Shown in pieces: positions 31,459 through 43,247 of a stretch of 64,000 nt of DNA. Within the stretch, counting starts at the first letter, position 1; each line of letters begins with the position of its first letter. The DNA lies in contig JANHCV010000005.1 of the NCBI GenBank assembly GCA_025594325.1, forward strand, positions 1,701,501-1,765,500, given 5' to 3'. Origin of the DNA: Blastocladiella emersonii ATCC 22665. Lineage: Eukaryota > Blastocladiomycota > Blastocladiomycetes > Blastocladiales > Blastocladiaceae. The notes below the pieces were generated by a model. It saw nothing but the letters and a program-made list of their open reading frames with translations. It was not told the DNA's origin and did no database searches. A program made the translations under genes and the position numbers.

Positions 31459-33675
31459 TCACCACAAATTCGACGGCCGCGCCGCCCCTGCCCCCGCGCC
31501 CGCGGCTGCCGCGAGCCCGCCGATCCTCCGGCCCGTGGTCGTCGTCGCGGCCGCCGCCATGGACGCCGGCCGCTGCCCTCCTCCTCCCGCGGTGCCGTAC
31601 CCCGCATACAGCGCGGGTTTCCCGAACAAACCCGCCGGTACACCGCCACCGGCGATCCCGCCCGTCGACGCTGGCCGGCCGTTGCCCGCCGCTCCCGCCG
31701 CAGACGTCGTGGTCGTGGTCGTGGATTTCGGGATGCGCGACGGCGGCGGCGGGACTTGCGCCGCAGCAGCCGCGGCAGCCGCGGCCGCGGCGGGCCGCTT
31801 GGACGGGCTGATGGACCGGTGCACGGCGCCCATGAGTCGGTTGGCGGTGTGCGAGCGGAGCGGCGACGTGGAGCGGAACGGGCCGGGGGCGGCTGCGGGC
31901 ACAGCCGCGGCGGCGGCGGACGGGAACGGGAAGCTGAGTGGGTCCGAGGCGGGGTCGGCAAAGTCGCCGAAACCGCCGTTGCCGCCGCCCGCGCCAGCGG
32001 CAGCGTTCACGGTGCGCCGGTACGTCTCGTCCTTGAGGTTGTCGTGCAGCCACTCGATGGCTACGAGGAGCGAGACGGGAGGTGAGCGAGTGAGCGGGGA
32101 CCACGCAACGTGCAGTGAAGACGTACTCTTCTTCTGCTCGACGTTGGCCTTCTGGACCTCGTCCAGCTCGCCACGGACGCGCACGAGCTCGTCGGCGTTG
32201 CGCTTCGCGTCCGCGCGCGCGTCGTCGAGCTTCTGCCTCGTCCGGGCCGCCTCGTCGCGCGCGGCGTCGAGCTCGGCCTTACACGTCCCGAGGATCTTCT
32301 CCTGCTGGAGCGTGACGAGGTTTTTGGTCTTCATCTTACTCTTGGCGTTGCGGATCTCGGCCTGGAGCTTCCCAATGATCGCGTTGCCCTTGTTGATATC
32401 CTCGGCAGCATGCTGCCGCGCATCCTCGAGCTGGCGGATCTGGGCTCGCGCGGCCTCGAGGTCGAGCGCGGCCTGCTCGCGGCGCTGCTTTTCCGACGCC
32501 AGCTCGAGCTCGGCCGCGTGCAGGTGCTCGGCGCGTTCCTGCGCGCGCTCGTCGAGCCGCGCGTACGCCTCGCGCAGGCGCGCCAGCTCGTCGGCGGATC
32601 GGTCGAGGTCGCGCTGGTGCGCGGCGGCGCTCGCCTGCGCGCTGCGCAGGCTCGCCTGCACCGCCGAGTGGTCCGACGACAGCTGCGTGTGCGCGTCGCG
32701 CAGTTTGGCGAGGTCGGCCTCGAGCGCGCGCACGCGCGAGGTCAGCTGGTCGTTGTGCCGCACCAGGGTCGCGTTCTCGGACGTCAGCGTCTGGATCTAC
32801 ACTCGGGCGCGCGCGCGAGTCAGCGGTGGCGCGGGGACGCGGTACCGGGTGAAAGGAACGGACTTTGCCCTCCAACTTTTCGCGCACCTCGCGACTCTCG
32901 TCCTCGAGCGCGCGCCGCTCACGGGTCCGCTCCTTGCTCGCGGCGTCGCGGTCGCGTTTCGACTCCTCGGCGTGGGCAGTCTCGATGCGGACGACCTCGC
33001 GCGCGTGGTCGGCGCGGGCCTGGTCGAGCTGCGCGCGAAGCGACTCGGCGTTGGCCTCGGCGGCACGCGCCTGGTCGGCAAGGGTCTGCGACAGGTGCTG
33101 GGCGTTGTTGCGGGCGGTGGCGAGCTGGTCCTTGAGCTGGGCGACGATGCCTGCGAGGTACGTCTTGACGGCGGCGTCGTTGCCCGGGACCACGGCGAGG
33201 GCGAGGTGGCCGACCTGCTTGAACTTGGTGGTCTCGATCACCTTGAGGGTCGCGGGGCGTGCCGGGTCGTCGATGACGAGCTCGGCGAGGAATCTGGGTG
33301 CAATCGCTAGTGAGCCGACGTCCCGGGGCGGCGTCAAGCGACCGAGCAAACGCACTTTCCCGGCTCCCCCGCTCCGGGCATACACGCCTCGAGGAGATCG
33401 CTCACATTGGCGGGAAACGCGCCGAAATCGACGACGATCCCCTGCTCAGTGCGCAGGACGTGGTAGTCGTCCTCGGACAGCGCGAGCGAGTAGAGAAAGT
33501 ACGGGTCGGCGTCCTGGGTGACCGTGACGTGCAGCAGGCGGCGCGGCTCGCGGCGCGACGACAGCGCGATCAGCGCCTGCACCGTCGACACGCGGTCGCG
33601 CGAGCGCAGGTTGAGCGGGACCGTGCCCGACCACAGCGGGGTCGCGGCGTTGGCGGATGGTGGTGGTGCGTTCAT
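31459..33675 (-). CDS. SAS6: SAS-6 centriole cartwheel protein
   Basis: Exons 33384-33675, 32864-33306, 32127-32796 and 31459-32060; introns of 77, 67 and 66 nt. 668 residues. SAS-6 forms the nine-fold cartwheel hub of new centrioles and basal bodies. The head domain (about residues 10-150) shows PLWSGTVPLNLRSRD, PYFLYSLALSEDDYHVLRTE, GIVVDFGAFP and, after the first intron, TTKFKQVGHLALAVVPGNDA with AAVKTYLAGIVAQLKDQL, as in SAS-6. A long coiled coil (about 150-430) and a Pro/Ala/Ser-rich tail follow. ATG 33675 chosen because it directly precedes the conserved head. It implies a flagellated life stage. It is divergent with the transporter gene at 34029. Confidence 0.9.
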
Positions 33676-34028
33676 GGTTGCTGGTTCATTGCAGAGAGTG
33701 CGAGGTGCGAGTGCCCTTGGGTGTATGCAGGCTGGCAAGAGAAAGGGGGGAGGAGGAGCGGCCGAACCGGCGACCCCTGAGACGGCGCTGCAGTCGTCAC
33801 GCCCAAGTCACGCCATTTCGCGACGCGCCCGCCGGATCGCGCTTTTGTCTCGCGCCTCCTGTGACGCGACGCGTCTCCCGGCTTCCGCGCGTCGGCTCAA
33901 AAGCTTCGCGCTCCCGCAACCCGCGCTCTCGCTCCCCTCATAGACGCTCCCAACCAGCCATGCACTCCATGCAATAGACAACCGACGATAGAGATAGACT
34001 AGAACTAGACGCTACCGCCCTGCACACC
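33676..34028. promoter_or_regulatory. Divergent promoter region between SAS-6 and the SLC44-like gene
   Basis: 353 bp. Contains a GACGCGACGCGTCTC cluster near 33862-33880 that could serve either gene. No coding frame. Confidence 0.4.
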
Positions 34029-36043
34029 ATGACCAAGATCACGCCCATCGACTCGGCCGTCGAGTACACGGACGCGCCGGGCCCGAAAGAGTCGCGCAAA
34101 TGCCGCGACGTGTTCTGGCTGCTGCTGTTCGCCGCGTACTGGGTCGGCATGATCATCCTCGCGATTCTGGCTATCACCAACGGCGATCCGCGCCGCCTCG
34201 TGTACGCCTACCTCCCACTGTGCCGGCCGCCACCGCATCTGACACCCCACGCACGTGTAGCCTCCCGACCGACTCGTACGGCAACCTGTGCGGGATCGAC
34301 AACACGGGTCTTCGGACCGGCGGGCGCAACCTGACGGCGACGCCGTACCTGTACTTCTTCGACCCGACCGACGGCCGCGCCAAGCAGGTGTGCGTGTCCG
34401 CGTGCCCGCGGGACACGACGATCCCGCTGTACACGAAGCTCAACTACATCTGCGACTACGGCGTGGTGCCCGCCAACCAGACAGACCTCGCGGCCAAGCA
34501 GATGAACGGGACGTGCGCCGCGGTGACCTACGAGTCGCAGCCCATCATCAACCGGTGCCTGCCGTCGGGCGACCTGGCGCTCGCGTTGGGGCTGGGTCTC
34601 GCGGGGTCGTCGGCCGGGTCCGCGCAGACGAACGCGAGCACGAGCTCGCTGCTGACGCAGGGCATGGATTTCGCGCGGGTCTTTGTGCAGGACATGCTGA
34701 CGACGTGGCCGTGGATGCTGGGCGCGCTGGGCGCGTCGGTCGTGGTGTGTTTCCTGTGGCTGCTGTGCCTGCGGGTGTTCGCGGGCGTGCTGACGTGGGT
34801 GTCGCTGGTCGCCGTCGAGGGCGGGCTCGCCGGGTTCGCCTACTACACGTTCACGCTGTGGCAGGCCTCCGCCAAAACAAACGCGGCGGTCGCGTCCCCG
34901 TCGGCGAGCGACGTGCAGACCGAGAAGATCAACCTCGGCCTGTTCATCTTCTGCGTGTCGCTGGCGTCGCTGTTCCTGGTGATCATGGTGGCGCTGCGCA
35001 ACCGGATCCGGATCGCGATTGCGATCATCAAGGAGTCGTCGAAAGCCGTGACGGCGATGCCGCTGATCGTCGCGTTCCCGCTGATCCCGTACGTGCTGAT
35101 CGTGCTGCTCACGGCCTACTACGCGATCGTCGCCGTGTACATCGAGACGTCCAACGACGTGACGGACCTCGGCAAGATCGGGATCCAGCAGTCCATTACC
35201 TACATCAAGTACTTCCAGTGGTACCACCTGTTCGGGTTCCTGTGGACGCTGGCCTTCCTCGTCGCCATCAACCAGACGACGATCGCCGGCGCCATCGCGA
35301 CCTGGTACTGGGCCCGCGACAAGCGCCAGATGCCGCGAACCGCGGTCCTGCGCTCGTTCTGGCGCACGGTCCGGTACTCGCTCGGCTCCCTCGCGCTCGG
35401 ATCCTTCGTGATCGCGGTCACGCAGCTGATCCGGTTCGTCCTCGCGTACCTGCAGCGCCAGCTGCGCGGGTCGCCGAACAAGGCGGCCAAGTTCCTCCTC
35501 GCCTGCCTGCAGTGCTGCTTCGCGTGCCTCGAGCGGTTCCTCAAGTTCCTCAACAAGAACGCGTACATCCTGATCGCCGTCAACGGCACCTCCTTCTGCA
35601 CGTCGGCGCGGACCGCGGGCGAGCTGCTAGTGCGCAACGCGTTCCGGCTGATCGCCGTCGATTTCGTCGCCGGGTTCCTCCTCTTCCTGTCCAAAGTCGT
35701 GGTCGCGGGCGGGACCGCGTTCGGCCTGTACGCGGTCCTCAACTACACCAACTCGACCAAGGTGACGGCCGCGCAGACGGTCGGCGGCGTGTGCCTCGTG
35801 GTCCTGGTCGCGGCGTGGATGGTCGTCAGCTGCTTCTTCGGCGTTTACCGCATGGCCATCGATACCGTGTTCCTGTCGTTCTGCGAGGACTGCGAGCGCA
35901 ACGACGGGAGTCCCGCGAAACCGTACTTCATGTCCGAGGGACTCGCCGCGCTCACGTCGGTGCGGGCGACGGGCGCGCCGCTGATCGCGAACCAGGGCGG
36001 CGCGGGAGCAGCGGCGCCGGTCAAGAAGATGAAGCAGGTCTAG
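34029..36043 (+). CDS. Choline-transporter-like (CTL/SLC44, Pns1-type) membrane protein
   Basis: Exons 34029-34201 and 34261-36043; 59-nt intron (GTACGC...CTGAC...GTGTAG). 651 residues. The first helix (VFWLLLFAAYWVGMIILAIL) is followed by a large extracellular loop with paired Cys and N-glycosylation sites (NGT, NQT). Then come about nine further helices including the CTL-type IKYFQWYHLFGFLWTLAF region and the conserved C-terminal block SLGSLALGSFVIAVTQ, FLLACLQCCFACLERFLKFL and NGTSFCTSARTA. The family has been linked to choline transport; in fungi its substrate is unsettled. C-terminal tail is short and basic. Plasma membrane expected. Confidence 0.88.
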
Positions 36044-36136
36044 GGGAAGGAGGATATTTGCTGTTGTTATTCGATTCCAATTACACTACTACTACTATGC
36101 TAGGGTGGGTTCCAAAAAGGCGGTGGTGGTGCTGGT

Positions 36137-37788
36137 CTACTCGTCGTCATCGTCAAAATCCTCGTCATCATCGTCATCGTCATCGTAATCCTCCTCATCC
36201 TCCTCCTCGTAACGCTCAACCTCCTCCTCTTCTTCCACATGCTGCCCTTGGCGCTGCGCCATCTGCTGCGCCCGCGCGCGGTCGCGCTGGACACTCCGCG
36301 CGTGCTCGATCGCCTGCGCAACCCGCCGCTCCTCGCCGCCACGCACGACGACGACGTACGCGGCGAGCATCGCGATGCCCGCGCCGATCGCGGCGATCGA
36401 CTGGACCGTATCGCGTGACACGGAGGACCGAGACGACGCGACCGCGGTGCGGGCGGCAGTCACGGCGCCGCGGACCGAGTCGGCGACCGCGGTGGTGAAC
36501 GGCGGGAGGTCGCGCTCGACGTGGATGTCGGCGATCCGGGCGACGCGGTACACGCGGTCGAGGTACGTGACGAGCGACGGGAACTCGGTGCGGAGGAGCG
36601 AGGCCAGGGACCGCGGGCCGAGCGGGGCCGGGGCGGGGATGCCGCGGACGGGAGTCTCGGCTTCTGCCACCGGGGTTTCGTCGGCAGAGTCGCCGGCGAG
36701 GATCGGGTAGTAGTGCAGCGCGAGGTGGCCGAACACGACGGCGTCGACGGACGTGGGCACCTCGCCGGCCATGAACTCGTTGTCGGCGAGGTACGAGGCG
36801 AGGGTGCCGTAGACGTAGCGCGCGAGCCCCAGGATCTCGTCGAGCGACCACGTGCACTCGTCGTCCTCGAGCGAGATGGAGGGGGGCTTGAAGGTGCCCG
36901 GCTGCGCCATGGGTTTCCCGTTGACGCTGCGCTGGTTGGGGAGCGAGGCGTCGGGCGTGATGCCGGTCGACGTCGCGGACACGACGCTCGGCGCAGGGAG
37001 GAGGATGTCCTCCTCGTCGATAACGCCGTCCTCGCGCACGGCGGGCAGCGCGACGGGGGTCCGCGTGCCGACGCCGACGGTCGACGCGTTGGTCGATGCG
37101 TCCGAGACGCGGCGGCGCGACGGCGTCGAGCCCGACGACGCGGACGAGCTGCGGGTGCGCGCCGTCTCAGCCGCGGACGACACGGGCGTCGGCCCAACCG
37201 CCGCCGAGCTCGTCAGCCGCACGGTCGGCCGGTCGGGCGTGAGGAGCATCGACGACCAGTCGCGCCGCTCATTCAGCCGCGCCACCACCCGCCGGCGGAC
37301 ACGACGCGTGTGGATCCAGCGCGGGACGAGCGAGAGGAGCGGGCGGAACCGGTCGGCGGTGGTCTTTGCGTTTTCGGGGTGGACGAACCACGCGTACGCG
37401 AGAATGTCGTTCAGCTTGTCGTCGAGCAGGGCGCGCAGGGCGCGCGCGTCGGCGAGGCGCTCCGGGCCGAGCGTCATGTCCAGCATCGAGGCGCGGTCCG
37501 ACTTGCGCGCGAGCACCGCGGCCAGGCCGTGGTACATGGACGTGTCGTCGCGGAGGACGGGGAGCGCGCCCGTCTCGGACAGCGCCGCGTCGTTGGTCTC
37601 CTGCACCGAGAAGCTTGCTTTGCACAGCGAGAGGAAGGTCTGGTTTGGGGGTATGTGTGAGTGGTTGTGATAGAGCAACAGGGCGTAAGAGAGCATACAA
37701 TGGCGCTCAGGCACGCCGGGTCGCACGACGGCAGCGGGCGCAGGGCGGGGCCCTCGAGCGGGCCCCAGGAGTAGACGAGCAGGCCCAT
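36137..37788 (-). CDS. Metaxin/Sam37-like subunit of the mitochondrial outer-membrane sorting complex
   Basis: Exons 37699-37788 and 36137-37639; 59-nt intron (GTATGC...AACCAG), phase 0. 530 residues. The SAM complex inserts beta-barrel proteins into the outer mitochondrial membrane. The N-terminus MGLLVYSWGPLEGPALRP, then across the intron TFLSLCKASFSVQETND and ETGALPVLRDDTSMYHGL, fits the metaxin thioredoxin-like fold. ILAYAWFVHPEN and, later, LASYLADNEFMAGEVPTSVDAVVFG fit its GST-C-like domain. A Ser-rich insert separates them. A helix near residues 445-470 (SIAAIGAGIAMLAAYVVVV) is a likely outer-membrane anchor. The very acidic tail after it is unusual. Confidence 0.78.
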
Positions 37789-38089
37789 TCTCGCTAAACA
37801 AGATGCATGGAGTGGCCTCGTGCGAGGTTCTTGGGGGTGACGAGCGGAGGGGAGAGGGAGCCGAGGGATCGGAGGCGATCAACGCAGCCCGAATCCGAAA
37901 GCGTCACCACTTGTCACGTTGCCCGCCCGCCCGCGCGTTCTTTCCTCTGCTCGGTGTGGCGCCGGCGGCAACGCGCTTCTCCCCTTCGCGCCGGTTGACT
38001 TCCCCTCCCTCCCACTTTGCTCATCGCCCCCCCTTGCATGCATCTCGTCCGCGCCGCTGCACCCGCCGCCGCGCCCTGATCCACCCACC

Positions 38090-40051
38090 ATGTCGTTCCA
38101 GTCGCGCCTGCGCGGCCTGGTCGGCGGGGGCAAGGCCGACAAGAACGACAAGCCCGACAAGCACCACAAAAAGGACAAGGACAAGAAGAAGCACGCCAAC
38201 GGCGCCGCTTCCTCGGTCGGAAACCTGCCCGCCGCGTCGAGCGACGAGGCCCACCCGCAGTCGCACCTCGGCGCATCGAGCCCGAACCTCCTCCACGCCG
38301 GCGTCGACCTGCCCATCACGGCCGACGTAAACGCGGCGACGGCGTCGGTCGCGAGCCGCGCCAACTCGGTCGATCCACTGGCCGCCGACAGCGGTCCTGC
38401 GTCGGCGGCGGCGTCGCCCGCCCTCGCAAACCACCCGCTCGACCGCCACACGTCACCGCCGCCGCCCCCGCCACCACTCTCTCTCGACGACCACGCGGCC
38501 GCCGGCGCGCACACGCGCGCCAGTACGCCGTCGCTCGCTGGGAGCGCCGAGTCGCTGACGGCTGCAGCGGCCGCCGCCTCGGACGCGGCGCACCCGCCGC
38601 TCCCCGCGGTCGAGGTCGACGGCAAGGCGCCCGCCGCTGCGCCCGCCAAAGAGGGCAAGCCAGGCAAAGAGCCCAAGGAGCCCAAAGACAAGCACGGCAA
38701 GGGCAAGCTGTCCAAGTGGAAGGACATGGCGATCCAAAAGTCGGAAAAGTGGATGGTCAAGGCCTCGGAGATGCGCCACCACGACGACCCCAAGCACGCC
38801 CACCACCGCGGCGGCAAGAAGGGCGGCCTCGAAGAGCACGCCGTCGCGCAGCGCGTCTTCTGCGCGCCGCTCGAGCTCGCCGTGGCCGCGTCGCAGATCG
38901 ACGAGACGTGCCCGCTGCCCGCGGTCGTGATCCGGTGCATCGAGTACCTCGAGGGCCGCGGCATGTACGAGGTCGGCCTGTACCGGATCCCCGGTTCCAC
39001 GTCGACCGTGACCAAGCTCAAGGGCGTGTACGACCACGGCGTGGACCTCGACCTGTTCCTCGAGGACCCGCCCGTCGACCCGCACGCCGTGGCGACGCTG
39101 CTGAAGCTGTTTCTGCGCGAGATGCCCGAGAACCTCTTGGCCGACCACCTGCCGCACTTCACGCACCTGGTCGCCACCGAGCGCGACCCGCTCCCGCTCC
39201 TCGCCGCGCTCGCCCGCCAGCTGCCCCTGCCCAACTACTACCTCCTCTCGTGGCTGTGCGCGCACCTCGCCCGCCTCGCCTACTACGCCGACGTCAACAA
39301 AATGACCCTCAACAACCTCGCCCTCATCTTCTGCCCGACCCTGCAGCTCGACTCGCAGCTGTTTTCCGTGCTCGTCGAACACTCGGTCGAGCTGTTCCCG
39401 CTCACCGAGGACGGCGCCGTACCCGACGCCATCTACCGCGGTCCTGGGAGTGCACCCCTGGAAGATGACGACGCGCACCCAGCAGAGTACGACGAGTGGG
39501 CCGCGCAGGCCGAGATGCTCGAGCTCGCCGACGGCGGCACTGCTGCTGCCGCCGTGTACTCGCCCGCGACGGCACCGCCCGAATCCCCCAAACCCGAACT
39601 CGAACCGATCACCGACCACCCGCACCGCTCGTCCAGCAACTTTGACCTGCACGCCGAGGAAATCGACCCGTCGCTCCTCGTCAGCGTGCGCGCCAAACGC
39701 GACGCCAACCACCACCACATCGTCGACGTCTCGAGCGAGTCCCCCGCGGCGGCGGCGGCGGGGCTCGACCAGGGCGAGCCCCTGTCGAGCGACCTCGCTG
39801 ACCTCTCTCCCACCACCACCGCCGCGCCGGCGCCCGCGACGGGCGTGCCGCCGCCCCGCCCCGCGTCCGCCCACAGCAACCGGTCCGCGCGCTCCGGCAG
39901 CGGCGAGGACGACGACGACGACGCCACGACGCCAAGACCGCAGGCGGTCGCGGCCGCCGTGGCCGTCGCGACGTCGTCCCCGAAACCCGCGCCGCGCCCG
40001 CTCCCGTCCCCGCCGCCGCCCGACCCGTTCGCCGACCCGAGCGGCGCGTGA
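38090..40051 (+). CDS. RhoGAP-domain protein
   Basis: 653 residues, single exon, TGA stop. It would accelerate GTP hydrolysis on Rho/Cdc42-type GTPases. After a basic Lys-rich start (KNDKPDKHHKKDKDKKKHAN) and a low-complexity Ala/Ser/Pro region, the RhoGAP domain spans about residues 250-440. It has IRCIEYLEGRGMYEVGLYRI with the catalytic arginine finger (YRIPGS), then LLKLFLREMPENLL and MTLNNLALIFCPTL. The C-terminal 200 residues are low-complexity and acidic with no further domain. Start chosen at MSFQSRLRG, preceded by CACC. Upstream in-frame codons are unsupported. Confidence 0.88.
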   Translation: MSFQSRLRGLVGGGKADKNDKPDKHHKKDKDKKKHANGAASSVGNLPAASSDEAHPQSHLGASSPNLLHAGVDLPITADVNAATASVASRANSVDPLAADSGPASAAASPALANHPLDRHTSPPPPPPPLSLDDHAAAGAHTRASTPSLAGSAESLTAAAAAASDAAHPPLPAVEVDGKAPAAAPAKEGKPGKEPKEPKDKHGKGKLSKWKDMAIQKSEKWMVKASEMRHHDDPKHAHHRGGKKGGLEEHAVAQRVFCAPLELAVAASQIDETCPLPAVVIRCIEYLEGRGMYEVGLYRIPGSTSTVTKLKGVYDHGVDLDLFLEDPPVDPHAVATLLKLFLREMPENLLADHLPHFTHLVATERDPLPLLAALARQLPLPNYYLLSWLCAHLARLAYYADVNKMTLNNLALIFCPTLQLDSQLFSVLVEHSVELFPLTEDGAVPDAIYRGPGSAPLEDDDAHPAEYDEWAAQAEMLELADGGTAAAAVYSPATAPPESPKPELEPITDHPHRSSSNFDLHAEEIDPSLLVSVRAKRDANHHHIVDVSSESPAAAAAGLDQGEPLSSDLADLSPTTTAAPAPATGVPPPRPASAHSNRSARSGSGEDDDDDATTPRPQAVAAAVAVATSSPKPAPRPLPSPPPPDPFADPSGA

Positions 40052-40313
40052 GCGAGGGCGGGGCTCGTTAGAGTAGACGTTCCCCCTTGCTCGTTTCGGT
40101 TCTGACATGTACTGCTGCTGCCGCTCTGGTCTGGTCTTGGTATACACATAACGTACACTTGGTCGGACGGTTGCTGGCGTGAGAGAGGGAGTCACGGTTA
40201 GGTCGGAGGTCGGCGGAGGTCGCGCGCGTCGCTCCGCCGCGTCCACTCTCTCACGTCGATCCCGGCGCTTTCGGGAAACTGCAACGTCACACCTACTGCA
40301 ACGCATCTCTCCC

Positions 40314-41641
40314 ATGGCAGCAAGCTTCTTCATGAAGGCCGGCAAGGCCAAGTCCGCGGGCAGCGGGGACGCCAAGCAGGCGCCCGCGCAGCAGCCGTGG
40401 ATCGAGAAATAGTACTTGGGGGTTTGATCGTGTACTTCATCGACCTCGAGCTTACGGGCTGCGGATGTGTAGCCGGCCAAACTCAATCAACGACATCTCG
40501 TCGCAGGGCCAGGTCACGCAGGTTCTCCGCCGGACGATCGAGTCCAAGAACGTACGCCTGACGTGACTGTTTGCTGAAGGGGAAGAGCAGCTGACCCGAG
40601 GATGTGTAGCTCCCGCACCTGCTCTTCTACGGGCCGCCCGGGACCGGCAAGACGAGCACCATCCTCGCGCTGTCCAAGGAGCTGTTCGGGTACGCCCTCT
40701 CGCACGCACGCTCTACCCCGGCGACTACTCACCGCGCGCCCACGTAGCCCCGACCTGTACCGCTCGCGCATCCTCGAGCTGAACGCGTCGGACGAGCGCG
40801 GAATCGCCGTGGTGCGCGAAAAGGTCAAAAACTTCGCCAAGACCGTGGTCTCGACGGTGCCCGCCGACTCGGGGTACCCGGTCCCGCCCTACAAGATCAT
40901 CATCCTCGACGAGGCCGACTCCATGACCCCGGACGCCCAGGCCGCGCTGCGCCGCGTCATGGAAAACTACTCGAACGTGACCCGGTTCTGCCTCATCTGC
41001 AACTACGTCACCCGCATCATCGAGCCCCTCGCGTCGCGGTGCGCCAAGTTCCGGTTCACTGCCCTCGAGGCGGGCGAGGTGAGTGCCCGGCTCGCGCATA
41101 TCGCCGCGGCGGAGGGGGTGCAGGTCGATGACGAGGTACGTTTCTGGGCTCGTATCCGTGTTGATCGTGGAAACTGATGTTCGTGATCGTGTAGGCCCTC
41201 GACGCCATGATGCGCGTGTCCGAGGGCGACATGCGCAAGGCCATCATGCTGCTGCAGTCCGCGAGCCGGCTCGTCGGCTCCTCGGGCGCCGTGACCAGCG
41301 CCATCGTCCACGACATTGCCGGCGTCGTCCCGACCGCCACCATCCGCTCCCTCGCCGCCCTGTGGCACGCGAAACCCGCCGCGACCTACGCCGCCGTGTC
41401 GGGCGCCATCACCAACCTCGTCGCCGACGGATGGTCCGCGAACCAGATCACCCATCAGCTGTACGCGCTGCTCCTCGACGATGTCGAGTTGACGTCGGTC
41501 CAGAAGGCTAAGATGGCGGCGGTGTTTGGGCGCGTCGACCATTGCCTCGTCGGAGGTGCTGACGAGACGCTCCAGCTCATGGATCTCGTCCTGGAGACGT
41601 GTTTCATCGCCGCGACGGCGCCCGTCGGGTCCGCGGCGTAG
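40314..41641 (+). CDS. RFC2: Replication factor C subunit (yeast Rfc2 / human RFC4 type)
   Basis: Five exons: 40314-40411, 40473-40551, 40610-40689, 40748-41135 and 41195-41641; introns 58-61 nt. 363 residues. RFC loads the PCNA clamp on DNA. WIEK joins across intron 1 to [15 protein letters not shown]. Walker [15 protein letters not shown]; then across intron 3 [19 protein letters not shown]; Walker [21 protein letters not shown]; sensor/SRC motif: [12 protein letters not shown]. The C-terminal collar helices are complete. [15 protein letters not shown] and the [20 protein letters not shown] block point to Rfc2 rather than Rfc3/4/5. All splice junctions preserve the frame. Confidence 0.93.
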
Positions 41642-43247
41642 TGGGCGTGACGAGTAGAATACACGGCTGTTTTGGTTTTGTGCTCCAGACTTTCAATCTG
41701 TTCCGGTCTTGAACAGCGCGCTCACGGGCGCTTGTACACACACTTCCACGCGCTGAATCCAGGAGCGAACAAGGCCACCATGGTCGCCGACGACTCTCGG
41801 CGCTGCGAGGGAGAACAACGGAGGAACGAAACGGTCACGCTGACATGAGCCGCGCGGTTGGCGGTTCCAAAGCAAGCCGTCAGCCTCGCCCTCGGTTCGC
41901 GCTCCCCACCACTTGCACATGCATCCAATGTTGACTGATCCACGCACCACAACTTGCTGCAATGTTTATTCTGCCGCCGCGCCGCTGTTCTGGCGCCGTG
42001 TGCGCCTGGTCATGACGAGGTTTGGATCGTTGAGTGTCAAACAACTTGATCGCCGCGAGGTGATGTAAGGCCGACGAGAATGCACAGCTCTTGCCACTTC
42101 CCGTCGACTTCAGTCGAGCTTTGGGTACGCTTTCGTTGTTGCGTGTCGCAAGCCGCAAGCCGTCGGTAGCTCATGGGGCGGTGATGCTCGGTTTCGCCAG
42201 GTTCCGGGGCTTAGGCGCCTAGGATTCGACAGCGACATCAAGGGTCCCACCGCTTTCTTGCCGCGTCGACACTTGCTTGACGGTCGTGGGCGACTTCATG
42301 ACGCTCGCCGCCAGGGAAAGCACAAACTACATGCATCGCAAACGTACGGCTTATCCTGCCCGTCGCCCTCACTGCGCTCGCATCATTTAACGCTTTGCTA
42401 ACTCAACAGGCATACTCGACAATTGATAGGTTCGGTTGTGCGGGACCGCAGACGTTTATCGCTTTCTACGGTTCCGAAGCATGGTTCACAAACCATTAGC
42501 ACAATAAAACGCGAGCACAGCGGCGCGCGAGCCAGAGCATGCAAAACGCATCGGCATCGCGCTGAACTGGCAGAAACTGCAGCTACTACGCCATCAGCAT
42601 CGCCAATCACGTCAAACCCGCAGGGTCATCACTCCAAATGAACAGGTACGCTGCGCCCCAGCTCCTTGAGCCGCTGCGGGCCGACGTGAACGGAATCTCA
42701 CCCCTCGATTCGTCTTCGCCCAGACTCGTCCGAATCCATCAAGCCCGGTCCAGGATCTCGCGCACGCGTCGGCCTTCCTTCCCGCTCGACCGCGTCGCTC
42801 GCTCGCTGCGGCGGCTCCCGTGGGCGTGTCCTCGTGCGTGTCCTAGTCGACCGCCCGCTATGCGCGCGAGCCCTGATAACCCGGGCGGAGGCTGTGGGCG
42901 CACGGGATGTCGTTGAGGGCGGGAACGGGCCATTGGGCGCGTGCGCGGGGCCGTGAATCGGTCCAGATTGGGATTTGGGATCAAGCGGTTCATGGTCGGC
43001 GGAACGGGTGTCGAGGATCCGTGATAGATGCTCGGTTTTGCTCGCTTCGCGCAAATGAATGGTTCGAGTCGAGTGAATCTCTCTTGGTCACTGGCCACGA
43101 CCACGAGCCAAGCGCGACGGTGGCCAGTGTGCTTGCTGCGTTGAGCAAGCCGATGTTAACTCATCGCGAAATCGCACAGTCACAGCTCCTAGCTTTTAGT
43201 CGACATATATACACCCTTCAAGAACACGAGATCCAAAGTCACAGCGA
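41642..43247. other. 1.6-kb intergenic region
   Basis: Convergent space between RFC2 and the guanylyl cyclase 3' end. Several ORFs of 60-120 codons occur on both strands but none has recognisable domains or family-like composition. No repeat or RNA gene was seen. Confidence 0.45.

Noticed and set aside
34288-36498. 736-codon plus-strand ORF overlapping the SLC44-like gene
   Set aside because: Alternative-frame shadow. The transporter frame has membrane helices and family motifs and this one does not.
41642-43247. ORFs of 60-120 codons between RFC2 and the cyclase
   Set aside because: No domains, no family resemblance and overlapping ORFs on both strands, as expected by chance in GC-rich DNA.
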